Assembly (NCBI GenBank): GCA_022113835.1
Contig: JAILWY010000025.1
Coordinates: 5,766,001-5,830,000 of the forward strand
From: Atopsyche davidsoni
Lineage: Eukaryota > Arthropoda > Insecta > Trichoptera > Hydrobiosidae
Length of the DNA: 64,000 nt
Direction: 5' to 3'
Below the pieces are notes generated by a model, which was not told the DNA's origin, searched no databases, and saw only the letters and a program-made list of their open reading frames with translations. The position numbers and the translations under genes were made by a program. This document shows, piece by piece, positions 10,500 to 22,456 of this stretch (positions within the stretch are counted from its first letter, which is position 1; every line of letters starts with the position of its first letter).

Positions 10500-10936
10500 T
10501 AGGCAAGTCGCCTGATGCCTGATACAATGGCAAATATGACGCTCTTCTCCAGCTTAGTTTAAGGGTGGTTTTTATCTTGAACCGTCTCTAGCCACTCTTG
10601 AGAAGGAAGGGGATGATCTATATAAGCGTATAAGCCACCGCGTCCTCTAAATTAATTGAGGATTGGTGTATGGGAAGGCTTGGGTTCTGCTAACAGACGG
10701 ATGGAATTAATACAAGTTCTCGGCAGCTTCGTTAGAGTACCTTTCTCTAGCATGTACAATTATTTCATGGGAATGTATTTCTTGTTAAAACTCATTTCCA
10801 ATACGCGTATAAAGCCACAGGAGGCTTTGCAAAAGGGTTTGGTTTATTTATCGGCAAACTCAAGTTTTTGCCGAAGGTGCATGGGATCAATCTTTTTCCG
10901 TGGAGGTGAATTCCAAGACTCAACAGTATTTTAACT
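10500..10936. other. GC-richer block with a 92-codon open frame, unidentified
   Basis: This block is less AT-rich than its flanks. On the plus strand a frame is open from 10656 (TTG, not ATG) to 10934. Its translation has no motif I recognise. Open frames of this length are expected by chance in a window this size, so I do not call a gene. It may be an eroded transposon or conserved non-coding DNA. Confidence 0.25.
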
Positions 10937-11905
10937 GTAAAAATAGATTCATATTATTTTAAACCATTATCATATAAATATTTCAAAATTTGAAAAAAAA
11001 ACCTTATTTTATTAAATAAGTTAATATATATGAAATAGTTACCGTAAAGTTAATTAAAAAATACAGAAATATATATAGATCTTGGATGTTATGTGGCAGT
11101 GCTTTTGGTGCTATGGCGTTCGATCTCAGTACCAGGGATTATAAATATAATATCCAATAAAAAACTGCATATTATAAGTTAATTATTTTTATTATATAAC
11201 TGCTCTTATTTAAAAAAAAAACAACATATTTAGTTGAATTAAATTAAATTGTGTTACTTGAAATATGGTTTATGGTTAAATAGGACAGAAGATTTTTCTT
11301 TACAGCTTTATTTTTCCCCAATAATCTAATCTTAAAATATTTATAAACCTAAAATAAGTACGATAATTTTCTTCTCATTTCTATTGTAAATCATGCTGCT
11401 AGTAATCAAAACAATCAATGCTGGATTTCTAAAAACATAGTTATATTGAAAAAGATCAAGTAAACAGATGATGGTTAATTTTTTTAAATTTTTTTTTAAA
11501 CCTGTTACTTTATTTGAAATATACGGAAGACACTTCAAATGAATTATTTATACTTATAATAAAATAAAATTAAAAATAATATAAGTTTTGAAATGGTAGA
11601 TTATGTAACTGCTTTTGCATAAAGTATTGGTTGCTATCGACAGTCCAATTTTCTATGTAGTTTAATTAATCACATCAAAATACAAATATATACAGGTATA
11701 AATACACTTTTAAATTATCTATAATATGATAATGGAGTCTTACTAATTACTTTCTGTAAAAAGTAGAAAATATAAATTTATAATTTTTAAACAGAATATT
11801 CTTCTTGTTTTTACAATGAATCATTTTAACAAATACCATCGCAGTCTAAATATTTGCTTGGATCAAGTAATATTCAAGTCTGAAAGCTGCCAGTTTTAAT
11901 TTTGA
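10937..11905. other. AT-rich stretch, nothing recognised
   Basis: AT-rich. A weak B-box-like GCGTTCGATCTC near 11127 is not accompanied by a convincing A box. No gene is supported. Confidence 0.45.
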
Positions 11906-11925
11906 TTTATAACTGCCTTCATTAG

Positions 11926-12103
11926 CGCTGATGTCTCGCAAAATCTCGACAGGGAAGCGGGTGGCTTTGTTATGACTACAAAAAATAGAACCTTTAATCG
12001 ACCCCCAGATTCAGTTTACATTGGGGTAGAAATAAACAGCCCCTATGGCAAATGGCAAGTGGTCACCAATTCACACTCTAAAAGTGAACACTGGGGGGGT
12101 TAA
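11926..12103 (+). CDS. Candidate coding exon, unrecognised product
   Basis: After a possible acceptor (TGCCTTCATTAG, ending 11925) a frame stays open to TAA at 12101-12103; upstream it is closed by TGA at 11903-11905. The translation looks protein-like, without the Lys/Asn/Ile/Phe bias of chance AT-rich frames: it includes SADVSQNLDREAGGF and GVEINSPYGKWQVV. There is no ATG near the start, so it would be an internal or terminal exon. A donor could be AAA|GTGAAC near 12083. I do not recognise a family. It could also be a conserved non-coding island. Confidence 0.3.
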
Positions 12104-12770
12104 TAGTATGGTAGAAAGTATTTAGTCTCAGATCCTTGAAAACTTTTATTTACCGAGAAGCTCCTTTTAAAAAAAAATATTTTTTACAACAGAAAAGAAT
12201 ATATTCAATTCCTAATTTTTATCTTAATTAATTCTTTATTTATTTTCTTGATGTATGTCATCAACAATTTGTATTAAAAATGTATTTCATTATGTATTCA
12301 AACAAAAATATTTTTTTTTACTATTTCAGCTATGTTTATGTAATTTTTACGAATCACAGTATTTAATGATTTGATTGTACAAAATAATTTCTATTCATTA
12401 AAATCAAAACAAACAAGAATACCGTTCATTATACACAATATCTGTGATTATAAGTTAAATATTCTGGATTAGCCAGAATCAAAATGTAGCCCGAATTTCA
12501 GGATCATGTCTCCTCTGAACCCACACTTTGGGAATTACTACCCCAGATCCAAACTAAGCTTACCGATAAAAGCTTAATCTGTTAACCTTAAACGAGGTTC
12601 TTAAATAAAGCGCTTTAGCCCCGTGCTTATACTGAATAAGCAGAACTAACGTGTACACATTCCCGCATCTATCCGATTCTCGGAAAAGATACAGATAATC
12701 GATAATTAAGATCGGGAACTGAGTTGTGTCTTCCAAATAGCCAAGTAACACGGCTTAAGATTTTTTATTT
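12104..12770. other. AT-rich stretch, nothing recognised
   Basis: Mostly AT-rich. The 12470-12760 part is a little GC-richer and contains a 63-codon minus-strand frame with no recognisable motif. Confidence 0.4.
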
Positions 12771-12826
12771 CAACTTATTCAGTGAAATGCTCATCAACCT
12801 CTTCTGAGGAGACACTTGGTGAAAAA
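12771..12826 (-). repeat. Dispersed repeat family A, short inverted copy
   Basis: Reverse complement of this stretch matches the core of family A at 7605-7650 and 18765-18805: CTCCTCAGAAGAGG followed by a GAGCATTTCACTGA block. Only the core is recognisable. Confidence 0.45.
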
Positions 12827-13313
12827 AGTTTAGGTTGAAAATATTATCAACGAATAAAACAGTATTTATAAGAGCAGAAGGATAAAAAGTCTCATTAAAA
12901 TGAAATATACAGTTGACTCGTAGGCTTTGGTTTGATGCTTGTATTTATTTTTTAAATCACTTGTTCGTCATAATAAACAACAGATTTTTGGATTTTATAA
13001 ATACTGATGGAAATTTTATGAAGATAAGTCTAAGTATATGCTTAGCATAGGTACATGAAGCAAACGATGCACTTAGCCTGAGCTCGTCTCTCAGCCTCGA
13101 GCCTCGTGCTTGACCTGCTTGCATTGAACAAACCAGCTGGCCTAATGCACTATCCAGTAAGTATTGCTTTATTTGCCTTGGAGACCACATTTATTGTCTT
13201 AGCTTTTCAAAAAATACGGTTTACTAGCGCAGCTGCTCTGTAAATATCAGAAGTATAATACAAACCACGACAGACTGGCTTAATATACAACACTTCATAA
13301 AATACTCAAATTT
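12827..13313. other. AT-rich stretch with a small GC-richer island
   Basis: An island at about 13060-13190 is GC-richer and has short open frames on the minus strand, but no recognisable motif. The remainder is AT-rich. Confidence 0.4.
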
Positions 13314-13517
13314 TTATAATGATAAAAGTAACTTTGTATTCTGTCTTCACTTTGAGTTTATTATATTTTTTTGCATTTTTTTGTCATCATTAGATGCATA
13401 ACTAAATCTGTCTGTTATGCATCTGATGATGACCTAGTCTATTTGGTTGAAACTAGTAATGCAAAAAAATATAATAAACTCAAAGTGTAGAATACAAAGT
13501 TACTTTTATCATTATAA
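13314..13517. mobile_element. Fold-back element with hammerhead ribozyme motif (Penelope-type)
   Basis: Arms at 13314-13377 and 13458-13517 are inverted copies, and an inner 20-nt inverted pair (19 of 20 matching) lies at 13383-13402 and 13414-13433. The right half contains a complete hammerhead layout at 13419-13462 (separate entry). The left half lacks the stretch spanning the stem II loop through stem III. This matches an inverted pair of pseudo-LTRs from a Penelope-like element that has lost its coding region. No ORF is attached. Confidence 0.65.
13419..13462 (+). ncRNA. Hammerhead ribozyme motif, dimer-type stem III
   Basis: All conserved blocks are present in order. Stem I is GCAU (13419-13422) with AUGC (13459-13462). 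The core CUGAUGA is perfect at 13423-13429. Stem II is GACC (13431-13434) with GGUU (13445-13448), with one U bulged at 13430. GAA is at 13449-13451. Stem III is the self-complementary hexamer ACUAGU (13452-13457), followed by A13458 as the cleavage base in a GUA triplet. Stem III cannot form a proper hairpin in one molecule, so activity would need two copies pairing, as described for minimal hammerheads of Penelope-like elements. Activity is inferred, not shown. Confidence 0.6.
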
Positions 13518-14380
13518 TAATGGATCTTCCCCAATCAAATGCCTTGTCCTTCAACAAGACTCTAATTTTTGTATCTGAGTATAGAAAAGCCATTGAAAAG
13601 CGAAAATCCGCACAAACAAATATTTTAAGAATCTCCAAGACTTTGGTTATATGTATTTTCTGTTTTTTATAAATCCTACTGAAAATGCTTTCTAATTTAA
13701 AATAATTAATTATATAAAAAGCTAAATGGTAAAATGAAACTGTAAAGGAATATTCAAACTTAAGCCGCTTATCTACACGTATAAAAGGAATTCTCCAGTT
13801 CACACAAATCGAACCGTTATGGTTTTTTTTTTTCACAAATATATCCTCAAAGTTAACTACGAAGCGCAGGTATTTGAAATTCACAGATATTCCGCTTTCA
13901 AAGTCGAGATTCAAAGGTTTTTACGGGAATCTAATCCAATTGAGAAAAAAACGCCGATTGTGCGATATTGAAATAAATTTGTTCACAGATTTTCATAATA
14001 GATAAAGTTATTGCTTTTTCAGCGTTGATCCACTGTACTGATTATATTGAATGAACTGGGTCAGATGCGGAGTGAGGTTCTATAATTTAATGTGTGACGG
14101 CATATTGATTCAAATAAATTTCTGTACGTGGGGAAGTCATTATTCGGCTGTGTTTAGTAAGCAAATGCGTATCGCTCAAAGCACTGCATTATATATTGCT
14201 TAGATATTTTAAATGTTTTTAGTATTACAAAAATTTTATATCTTCCTTAAAAAGTCTAGTAAGTTTAACACCGAAAGTATATTCTTTTAGAGACAAACTT
14301 TTTTTGTTATTGGTAAAATAGGTATCAATTATTTCTCATAAAAGCACTAATCGATTGAAGTATAGCGTTAAGTAAGTTTC
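13518..14380. other. AT-rich stretch with a long minus-strand open frame
   Basis: On the minus strand a frame is open from 13914 (TTG start) to 13480, 144 codons, and runs into the fold-back repeat. I recognise no domain; the translation is rich in Phe, Ile, Lys and Tyr, as expected for chance AT-rich frames, although the length is unusual for this base composition. I do not call it a gene. Confidence 0.25.
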
Positions 14381-14387
14381 TGTCTCA

Positions 14388-14564
14388 ATGTTTTCTCAGG
14401 TTTCAGCTGAAAGGCTCTCACGGGACCTTGGAATGGCTTGTGTGCAGCCGAAAAGGTCATTTAGACAACAAGCTCGGTCTCTGGGACCTTTGGGAAATTG
14501 GTCAAAGCAAATAAAAGACCCGAACGTAGTATATTTACGACACGTGACATTGAATTATTTCTAG
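14388..14564 (+). other. GC-richer island with 58-codon open frame, possible exon
   Basis: An acceptor-like TTTTCTCAG ends at 14399 and the frame (ATG at 14388, TAG at 14562-14564) is open throughout. The translation is Arg/Ser/Gln-rich after the acceptor and resembles nothing I know. A coding exon or a conserved non-coding element are both possible. Confidence 0.2.
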
Positions 14565-15255
14565 ACCCGTTTAGTTTTTGTCTGGAATTACTTCATAAAA
14601 TCTAATAAATTTGCTATGAAATAACGTGTTTTATTTTAAAATGAAAATATTGTATAATATATACATTATTTAGGTCTTGAATGTTCTTTAGTGATCTACA
14701 ATGTGCTTTGTAATAAAAACAGGACGTCATGCTAACAGAAAATCTTTCCAGATATTAAACGTTGGGTTAGATATACTTGAATATATAATAAATATTTGCT
14801 TGTATTAAAAAAAAATTACAATAGGGCAATGAGGCAATAGACAAAATAGCTTTTGATATAAAACTCTCATACGCTTGGATATTAAAAATAAATTTGATTA
14901 TATCTTTTGATTGGAGAAACCCTCTCTGAAATAAAAACAGTTCTTAGTGTTATTGCGTTCAGCTTTCTTATTTAAAATTTATTTTGGTAATATATAAAAA
15001 TTAAATATTTTTATCTAATTATTTAGTAATGGTGTTATACTATTAAATATTCTACTGAAAGCTCATAATAACACCTAAAAAGTAAATTTCCAAAGACATG
15101 TCTATTAACTTTCGAATAACAGATTCCGATAGATTTTATAATTTTCAGCGAGTAAACAGCTTTCAGGTTTGTTATTGATGGAGAATGTTGTTCTTGAAGG
15201 AGGAAGGTTGCTCGAGATAGACAAAGTTTTCAGAAATCGTTAATCTTTCAGACAG
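14565..15255. other. AT-rich stretch, nothing recognised
   Basis: AT-rich sequence with no sustained ORF, repeat or RNA signal. Confidence 0.45.
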
Positions 15256-15259
15256 ATTT

Positions 15260-15316
15260 ACCTGCCTCGAGCTGCGAGGCTACTCGACTTCGGCTGATAT
15301 CCACTCAGCTACGGTA
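15260..15316 (-). pseudogene. tRNA-like fragment
   Basis: On the minus strand TTACC at the start pairs with GGTAA at the end. A good A box (TAGCTGAGTGGATATCAGC) and a B-box-like AGCTCGAGGC lie between them. At 57 nt it is too short for a full tRNA and lacks a proper anticodon arm, so it is a tRNA-derived relic or SINE head. Confidence 0.35.
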
Positions 15317-18300
15317 ATAATGTTACTTATTGATTTAAAAAATACCTATAATTTTGTTATAAAATTAGAAATAATTCAAATTAAAATACGTTTACTGTCT
15401 GTGAATAATTAACTGGATAAAATAACATTAAATAAATAGCAGATTCGTTCATGCATTTTATATGGGAATGCATATTTTATGAACTCGTATTTAAACTCAT
15501 ACAATAAACACATGATATTTAATAAGTTGTAAAAATACTTTGAATATTTTATAGATCAACTGAGATATTTAAAGCTTTTTTTTCGTTTAATTAATTCTGA
15601 GTAAAGATATTTTTTTTTGTATTAGCGTTCAGACTGAGATTAAAGAGAATTTCTCTGAATAGAATTTAAATGTAACTTTAAAATGGCCCTGTCTCTAAAA
15701 GTTTTAGAAATATAGTAGTTTGGTTTCTCAAGTTTGCTGCTGTGCTTTGTTTTTCAACTTTTCAGATTTTTTTTTATCCAGTTGAAAGTTTGCTTCGTAT
15801 TTTCGACAGAGATAAATAAAACACCGCAGTCTTTTAATCTTACGATGCACATGTTACTGTATGCGGTGGCGACTCTTAACTTTCGATGGTCTTTTATTAT
15901 TGATAGTATTCAATGATTTAAAAAAATTTGGTATAAATAATACCTCGCATTTAAATCGCCAGTCGGCAACAAAGAAGCAACCAGGAAACACGTGTTTGAG
16001 TCATTTATCCGAGCCTTCGTTTCTGGAAGTTGATTGATTACGAAATCCTCTGACCGGACTTTAAAAAAAGTTTTGCGTATATATTTCAATACATTTCTTA
16101 TATTAAAACTAATGATTGTATTTAAATAAAAAATGCTTTAATCCATATATATTATAGACTGAGTTTTTACTATTTAAATTGCTGATTTTTAATATTTTTG
16201 CTTGGACCCGAAATCAAAACAATAAAATAAACACTGTTCTTAATGCCAGCACAAATAAATAATTATCTCCATTGAAAATCTGTCGTTTTAATTATTCTGA
16301 TTAAATATTATCGATTCTATTATAAGAAATAATTTATATTCATGACGTCAGAATTAATTTGGTATTTTAATGAGACATAAGATAAAACGTCGTTGAATAT
16401 ATCAAGATTGTATTATATATTGATGAATTATATTCCACCCGTTGTAGTCTTTTCACTTTATTAATCCTGCATGCCTGTTAATCAATAACCTGTTCATATT
16501 ATTATTTTTAGAACAATAACATGAAAGAATAATTAAAAAAACTATTTTTAATTTTTAATAAACTAACGTAAACATTAGATTTTGTAGTAAAACTATTCCG
16601 AATTAATATATTTTGTAAAGTAGGTTGAAGTTTTAGGTTGGTGAAGGTTTCTTTATTTTCAGGTGATACAATTAAGTTGGAAGCTTTGTGTTTATATACC
16701 ATGGTGTAATCAATAAATTTATCTAGTACAGTCAATCTATTTGATGGAAGATACTGTGAACCAGAATCGTAGAAGCACGAAGTTTGTTGGAGTTACTAGA
16801 GAGGCGTGAATGATATCTCTAAAGCGACCTCATAACTCAAAATAACTATTTACAGTGATATATTCATTAATAGATAAAACATGAAACTTAATAAGATAGT
16901 TATATGCTAAATATACAATACCTCTCACAAATTTGATGAGCAAATAGCCAAATTTTTTAATTTTCCATATCCGTATCCTTCAATTTTCGCAATTCATGAA
17001 CATATAGACATTAAAAGTATCGTTTATATTTTAATGTTTTTATTTAATATATTGGATCACCGTATTAAATATATTGCTAAGTTTAAAGAATTTCAGGAAG
17101 TCTATTTGTTCTTGAAGTTCCATGAAAAATACTATATATTTTACTTTTATTTACATAACATTAAAAAAATGTACCATACTTAATTCAAGAATTTTTTTTT
17201 ATCATCAATCTATTTGTTTTTATTTATTTTAATTAAATGTGTGTTTTGATGTTGGATTTTCTATTTGCCCTCGGTTGAAATATCAAATAAAATATATAAA
17301 TACATAAATTTATTGAAAACATTAGTATTTATCAAGCTAATTATCACAAACACCCTTTTCTCATTCATAAATATTAATTTTAAATTTAATATCAACTGAT
17401 AATAAACCAAACAGAAATTTTCAGTATATTAATATTTTTCGTGTACATTATTTTTATTTTTACATTTAGAGAAGATAGTGTGAATGCTAAGGGTACCTTG
17501 ATTTTTATTTATATAACAGATTTAATTAATTTTCAAGTTGAATAGATTTCTCATGATTTCTTTTTCGAAGTCTTAGTGTCCATTTATAGAAATGTATTTT
17601 TTCATTTCTCAGATGCTTTTGCTTTGATCAATTAGAATTACGATTGATTGCTTTTAAAATGAGATTTATTTGTGATTATTTTTGTTTATTGAAAATTAAA
17701 CGATCTGTACATTTATTAGATTTTTATGATTACTATAAATAAATTTAAAATTTAAATAAAGGACATATCAATTCAAAAAATAAGATGATTATGTTGTTAT
17801 ATACTATATTTTTTCACTTTTTGGTAAAATGTGAAAATATTTACTATTTTGTTTTTTATTGTTTTTATATAAATTTTGGAATAAATCAATGATGTGAATG
17901 ATTGTTTTCAATAAAAAAATAAATGTTTATAAGAAATTGTATCATATGTCAATCGTATTTTTTAAATATTAAATATTTGATTGATTAATTCATAATGATA
18001 AGTGATTCAAGAATAAATGACAACAAACACTCGATCTTTTTTTAATCTAATAAATAATTGGTTTGGTCATATAACAACAGTTTTAACTTAATAAATTAAT
18101 ATGAGTAAAATTTCGTAAGCACTATAATTATAATTTTTAAAACACCATTGTTTTTTGGAAGTATAAAAAAATTATGACATAATCTTAAATTTAATTATTA
18201 AAAATGATGCGGCCGCGAAATAATTATACTGTGGAGTGACTCGCTGAAAAACGCAAGGACAACGGTTTTTGGCTTTCAAAACGAATGCATAAATAGCCAA

Positions 18301-18400
18301 AATTTAAATTACATTTTTTAAGTATAATATATAATATGTACATTAAGCAGCGCTTATAAGCTCCTCATAGGCTTGTAGTATGGTATGAGGCTTTAATTTT
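15317..18400. other. AT-rich desert, no gene recognised
   Basis: Strongly AT-rich. A GC-richer patch at about 15950-16060 and a perfect cAMP-response-type palindrome TGACGTCA at 16343-16350 are the only points of note. Short ORFs are at chance level. Confidence 0.45.
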
Positions 18401-18665
18401 TAAAACACGTTCACCGGGTTGCTCGCTTTCTATGCGCTCAGCCACTTTCAGCCGAGCCGGTGATTTTTCATGAATGATGTATTGAAATATTTTATAATTC
18501 ATTGGATACCTTTATGGCCAGATTTCAGTTTACTCCGGACACTGATTAGTAGTCGGAGATGATGGCGGAGACAGCGTGTGTTTATAATGTGCGCACGTGA
18601 TCCACCCGCCTGGAAATTTGGCTGTTCAAAATAGCAATATGCCCGGTTTATACACCCACAAACTA
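18400..18665. promoter_or_regulatory. GC-richer island, possible conserved regulatory element
   Basis: A roughly 260-nt island inside very AT-rich DNA, with no sustained reading frame on either strand. It contains TTTATGGCC near 18510, which matches the known binding preference of posterior Hox (Abd-B) and Caudal-type homeodomains, and an E-box CACGTG near 18594. Regulatory function is an inference from composition and motif content only. Confidence 0.25.
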
Positions 18666-18744
18666 TATATTGTAACAACTTAGTATAAACTATTTAAAAA
18701 CACGCTTCAGAGTAAATTTACATAAATATCATATTACTTCTTCA
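18666..18744. other. AT-rich spacer
   Basis: Short AT-rich spacer without recognisable features. Confidence 0.4.
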
Positions 18745-18865
18745 TCAAGTGCATCTCCTCAGAGGAGGCTGGCGACCATTTCACTAAGCATACTGAGTCA
18801 GTGTTTATGGTTTTCTAAGAGGAAAATAGTATAATGTGTCCCTGAATCTTTCTATACTACAGTTT
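18745..18865 (+). repeat. Dispersed repeat family A, copy 2
   Basis: Aligns with 7585-7700. Shared order: a TTCTTC tract, TCTCCTCAGAGGAG, GGCGACCATTTCACT, a GTTTATGGT block, and a GTGTCCC/GGTCCCC block. Both copies are diverged, which suggests an old family. Confidence 0.55.
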
Positions 18866-20945
18866 TTTATAAAAAGTTTGCGTATTGCTGCTGCCTAATA
18901 GCATTATTAAAAAAAAAATACTTGCCTTACAAAGTTTTGGCGTTTAGATCTGATACTCCGTCTGCAACAAGCTACAAAAACAACAGCAGAAACTTCCCCT
19001 CACCTTAACAAGGTACTTCCAGAGTAATTACAAGTTCACTACTCCATTACTGATCCTTTAAACACGCTCAGGCTACAAAATGGCAGCCATGTACCAGAAA
19101 CAGAATGGGAAAAGCGGGGAGTTTCATTTAAGTCATGTATCTCTAGTCTAGAGCATCTTAGCTAAAATATCTTGATGAAACACTCTAAAAAAGACAGTAA
19201 ACAGAAGAATTTCAATTCTTTTCTCTGAATAAAATTTGGGTATACCTATTCAACAGTTAGTAGAAATAAAATTTTGCATGGTTAGGCGTGACGTTACAAA
19301 CTGAGCTAAGCAAGTCACAAACGGAATATCTCCTCGAGTCGTAAATAACCCGAGTCTACAGTTATCTTCTTTATTCTTTCATTGTAAAATTTATCGAATT
19401 TAATCAAGACGCGCCGCTGGGGTGATATATTTAACCGAGGCAGGGTTTTTTTAAACCATCCTTCAAATGAACTAAGGCAAAAGCACCCCTATATTTAATC
19501 TTATTTTATTTATAAAATTCTTAGAAGTAGCGGAGATTTTCCCAAGAATTTAAGCTTATAATTGTTTTTAATCTAAGAGAAGCTGGAGATTAAATTCAAT
19601 ACGCTTTTTTCAGGGTTTTTTTTGATGATTTTAAAAAATGGTAATTTGAGTTCTTTGACAAAGTCTACGAGTATGTTAAAAATATTTTTTTTTTCTGATT
19701 TTTATCAATAAGTTCCTAGATTGATCTTAGTCTTGAAAATTGAATCTCAAAAGACAAGTGATTATATCCTGTGATTCTGTGACTTACTATCACCGCACGC
19801 CACTGAACAACATTCCATTGTTATGTAACGGAAATACGAAATTGTTAGCAAAAATAATGAATATATCCAAAATATAATACCATGTATTACTAAAATTCTG
19901 GGTAAATTTAAATTAAAAAAATTATTTTAATAACTTTATATTTATAGGTAGTTTTTTAAATTCGCTAATATCTTGTTTTTGTTTAAAAAAATTAAAATTT
20001 TAATTTTCACTGTGTTAAAGTTTTTACTTAAAATTGTTACTCTAATGAATCGATGTTTATTATAATTTTATTATTTATTTCTAACCGCACACATCCAATA
20101 TTAAAGTTAACTCATAAATGTTTTAACATTTCCGTTGTGACGCTATTCCCAGGTTTCCGTGAAATAATAATTGATTTATTGGAATAAATTTTGTTTTAAA
20201 GTTTAATTAAATATTGGTAAGATGAATAAAAACACAAATTAAAGAACTTAACGAAACGAGATAGAACTTTCTAAGAAGTGGTTTGGTAGCTTTTATAAGG
20301 AAAATAGTGAAACTTTAAATTTTTGCGGTTTATGAGAAAATGCTTTTGGTTAAAAGCGTAGCTTTTTTATCAATAACGTAAGCTTTATATTTTAGTTTAT
20401 AAAGAAGAAAGCTGAAAAATATATTAAATAACTGCTTAACTGATATGAAAACTCAAGACTGTAGCTTTAGTGTAGTTTCAGGAATTAAAACTTTTTTTTA
20501 ATTTTCATGTGTATATTTAATGTGCTTTAGTTTTTAAAATTGCTTTTTGGCAATGCTTGTTAAAGTATAGTAAAAAAAGGTTATTAATTATGATTTTGCT
20601 AGTGGTATACCATAACATAATGAAATTTGTATCGAGGAAACAGCATATAAATAAAACGATGCTATGAGGTTAAGTCTTTGTTTATACTTTATTAATTTTG
20701 AACAACTCAGTGTTTTCAACAAAGGTTATAAATATTATTTATGAACAATCAAAAATAAGGATACAGCTCAATTATAACTGCTAACTGAAAAAAAAATACA
20801 GGTCTTAATTAATTATAAATGGACCCAGGTATATCGTTTATATGAATATGGAAAGGTTGACTATAAATTAATGTTTATTAATTATAAAATATTTTTTCAG
20901 TATTGTGCAGAAATTGTTGTGTAAGGTAACAGTGTAAAAAAAACT
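18866..20945. other. AT-rich stretch, no gene recognised
   Basis: Slightly GC-richer from about 18940 to 19500, where no frame stays open for long; AT-rich afterwards. No RNA gene or transposon end is seen. Confidence 0.4.
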
Positions 20946-20947
20946 GG

Positions 20948-21051
20948 TCACCCTGCAATTAGCGTGATAACATTCCATGCCATCGCAGCTGATTGATCGT
21001 CCCATTGCGGTTTTTTCAGGCTTCTCGTGCCTGAAAAAATCTTCAGGGTGA
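20948..21051. repeat. Nested inverted repeats with perfect 11-bp hairpin
   Basis: An outer pair TCACCCTG (20948-20955) and CAGGGTGA (21044-21051) encloses an inner perfect hairpin TTTTTTCAGGC (21011-21021) / GCCTGAAAAAA (21029-21039) with a 7-nt loop. The enclosed DNA is GC-richer than its flanks. It could be a small MITE-like relic or a structured transcript. Not identified. Confidence 0.45.
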
Positions 21052-22440
21052 AAGATTAACTAAAGAACAAAAATCTAAAGAATGGACCCCAGATTAAGTA
21101 AAAATGAATCACCTGTGACAATTAATACATATATTTCGGCGATTTCGATTTTAACTATCTCTCGATCAAAGTTTATTCAAAAAATTATTTTCATCATTAA
21201 TCTGAGCCAGATGTCCGTGGACTTCACTCTAAAGCTTGAAATTTTTTAATAATATCTATCAAAGCATTATTGCGTCTTGCTTGAACGGCCTGCAAATAAA
21301 TTATAGGTGTGCGATAAAAGATTTTCTCGCAAGTGAATAAAGAAAAAAAAACCTACGGAGCTCTACGACTTCTTTTATAAACACTCTTCGTAGTTACCGC
21401 GATAAGAGTTCATATTGAATATAACATTACTTTATAAGTTATCGTTATAAAAGCTTCTGATATTTTACAAAGTTTTTTTTTCGGTATTTTTTTAAATATT
21501 TTGCTGGATCACGGTTTTTAAAATTTAATGAAGTATTTTTTTAATTATCGACTTTAAAACAATTATTATGTTTTTATTAGAAATCTGATAATAATTCACA
21601 TAAATAAATGTTATTTTACTTTTTATAACCTTCTATAGGCATACTTTTGTTGAATGCTTTTTTATTACATATTTGAGTACAAAAAAAAAATAATTTCATA
21701 CTTTCGTCATATTTATTTCATTTTGCTATATTGTTTACCTTTTTAAATTATCTTTGAACTACATACTTTTGTATGAGATAAAATATGATCCTACACATTC
21801 TTTATCAGATAAATTCCTTTGAAGTCCAGTCCTTCTGTCTTTCAAGCACATGAATCGAGTAAAGACGTATTTGCGGCAATAACTTGTATACTTAAGATTT
21901 AATACAAAGTCCTTATACAAAATCTAATTTCACCATCGAAATACTTCAATTATGATTGATTTCGCATAATAGGCTTATTTGTATAATCATTTCTGTCGAA
22001 CAATTAAACTTTTCAAAGGATAAAATTAATATTTAGTATTTGACTTGTTGACTCCGGAATTCGGAATTTAGCCCATAGATATTGTTGAATATCAAATTAA
22101 TTATTTAGTTTATTAGAGAATGTAAAATATATAATATTTAAATATAATCTATGTTCCAAAAAACATAACAATTGGGTTTGATTTTTTTATCATAACATTT
22201 AGTAACAACAAACTTTCATACTTACGTATAACGATATCACTTCTTGAATAATAGAGATACAGTAGTTATATTAAATACTATATATGCTTGGGGATTCAAG
22301 CATATTTTTTCTGTCGTTCTATCTTAAAATATATCTTAAAACCTACATTGTATGCTACCTTTTTCTTAAAAAATGGAGACATCAAAATTAGTTGATATAT
22401 AACCTGTACCAGACAAGTACGCTTGCTTTTTTTTACACAG
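21052..22440. other. AT-rich stretch, nothing recognised
   Basis: AT-rich, with only chance-level ORFs and no repeat similarity noticed. Confidence 0.45.
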
Positions 22441-22442
22441 GT

Positions 22443-22456
22443 GGAATTCAAACCCA
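22443..22456 (-). repeat. Isolated B-box-like block, SINE fragment
   Basis: GGGTTTGAATTCC on the minus strand resembles the B box of the SINE heads elsewhere in the window. No A box is recognisable, so this is at best a fragment. Confidence 0.25.

Noticed and set aside
10656..10934. 92-codon plus-strand open frame
   Set aside because: Starts with TTG and shows no recognisable domain; frames of this length are expected by chance.
13480..13914. 144-codon minus-strand ORF, long for such AT-rich DNA
   Set aside because: It starts with TTG, runs into the fold-back repeat and has the Phe/Ile/Lys bias of chance AT-rich frames. Recorded as an open frame but not called a gene.
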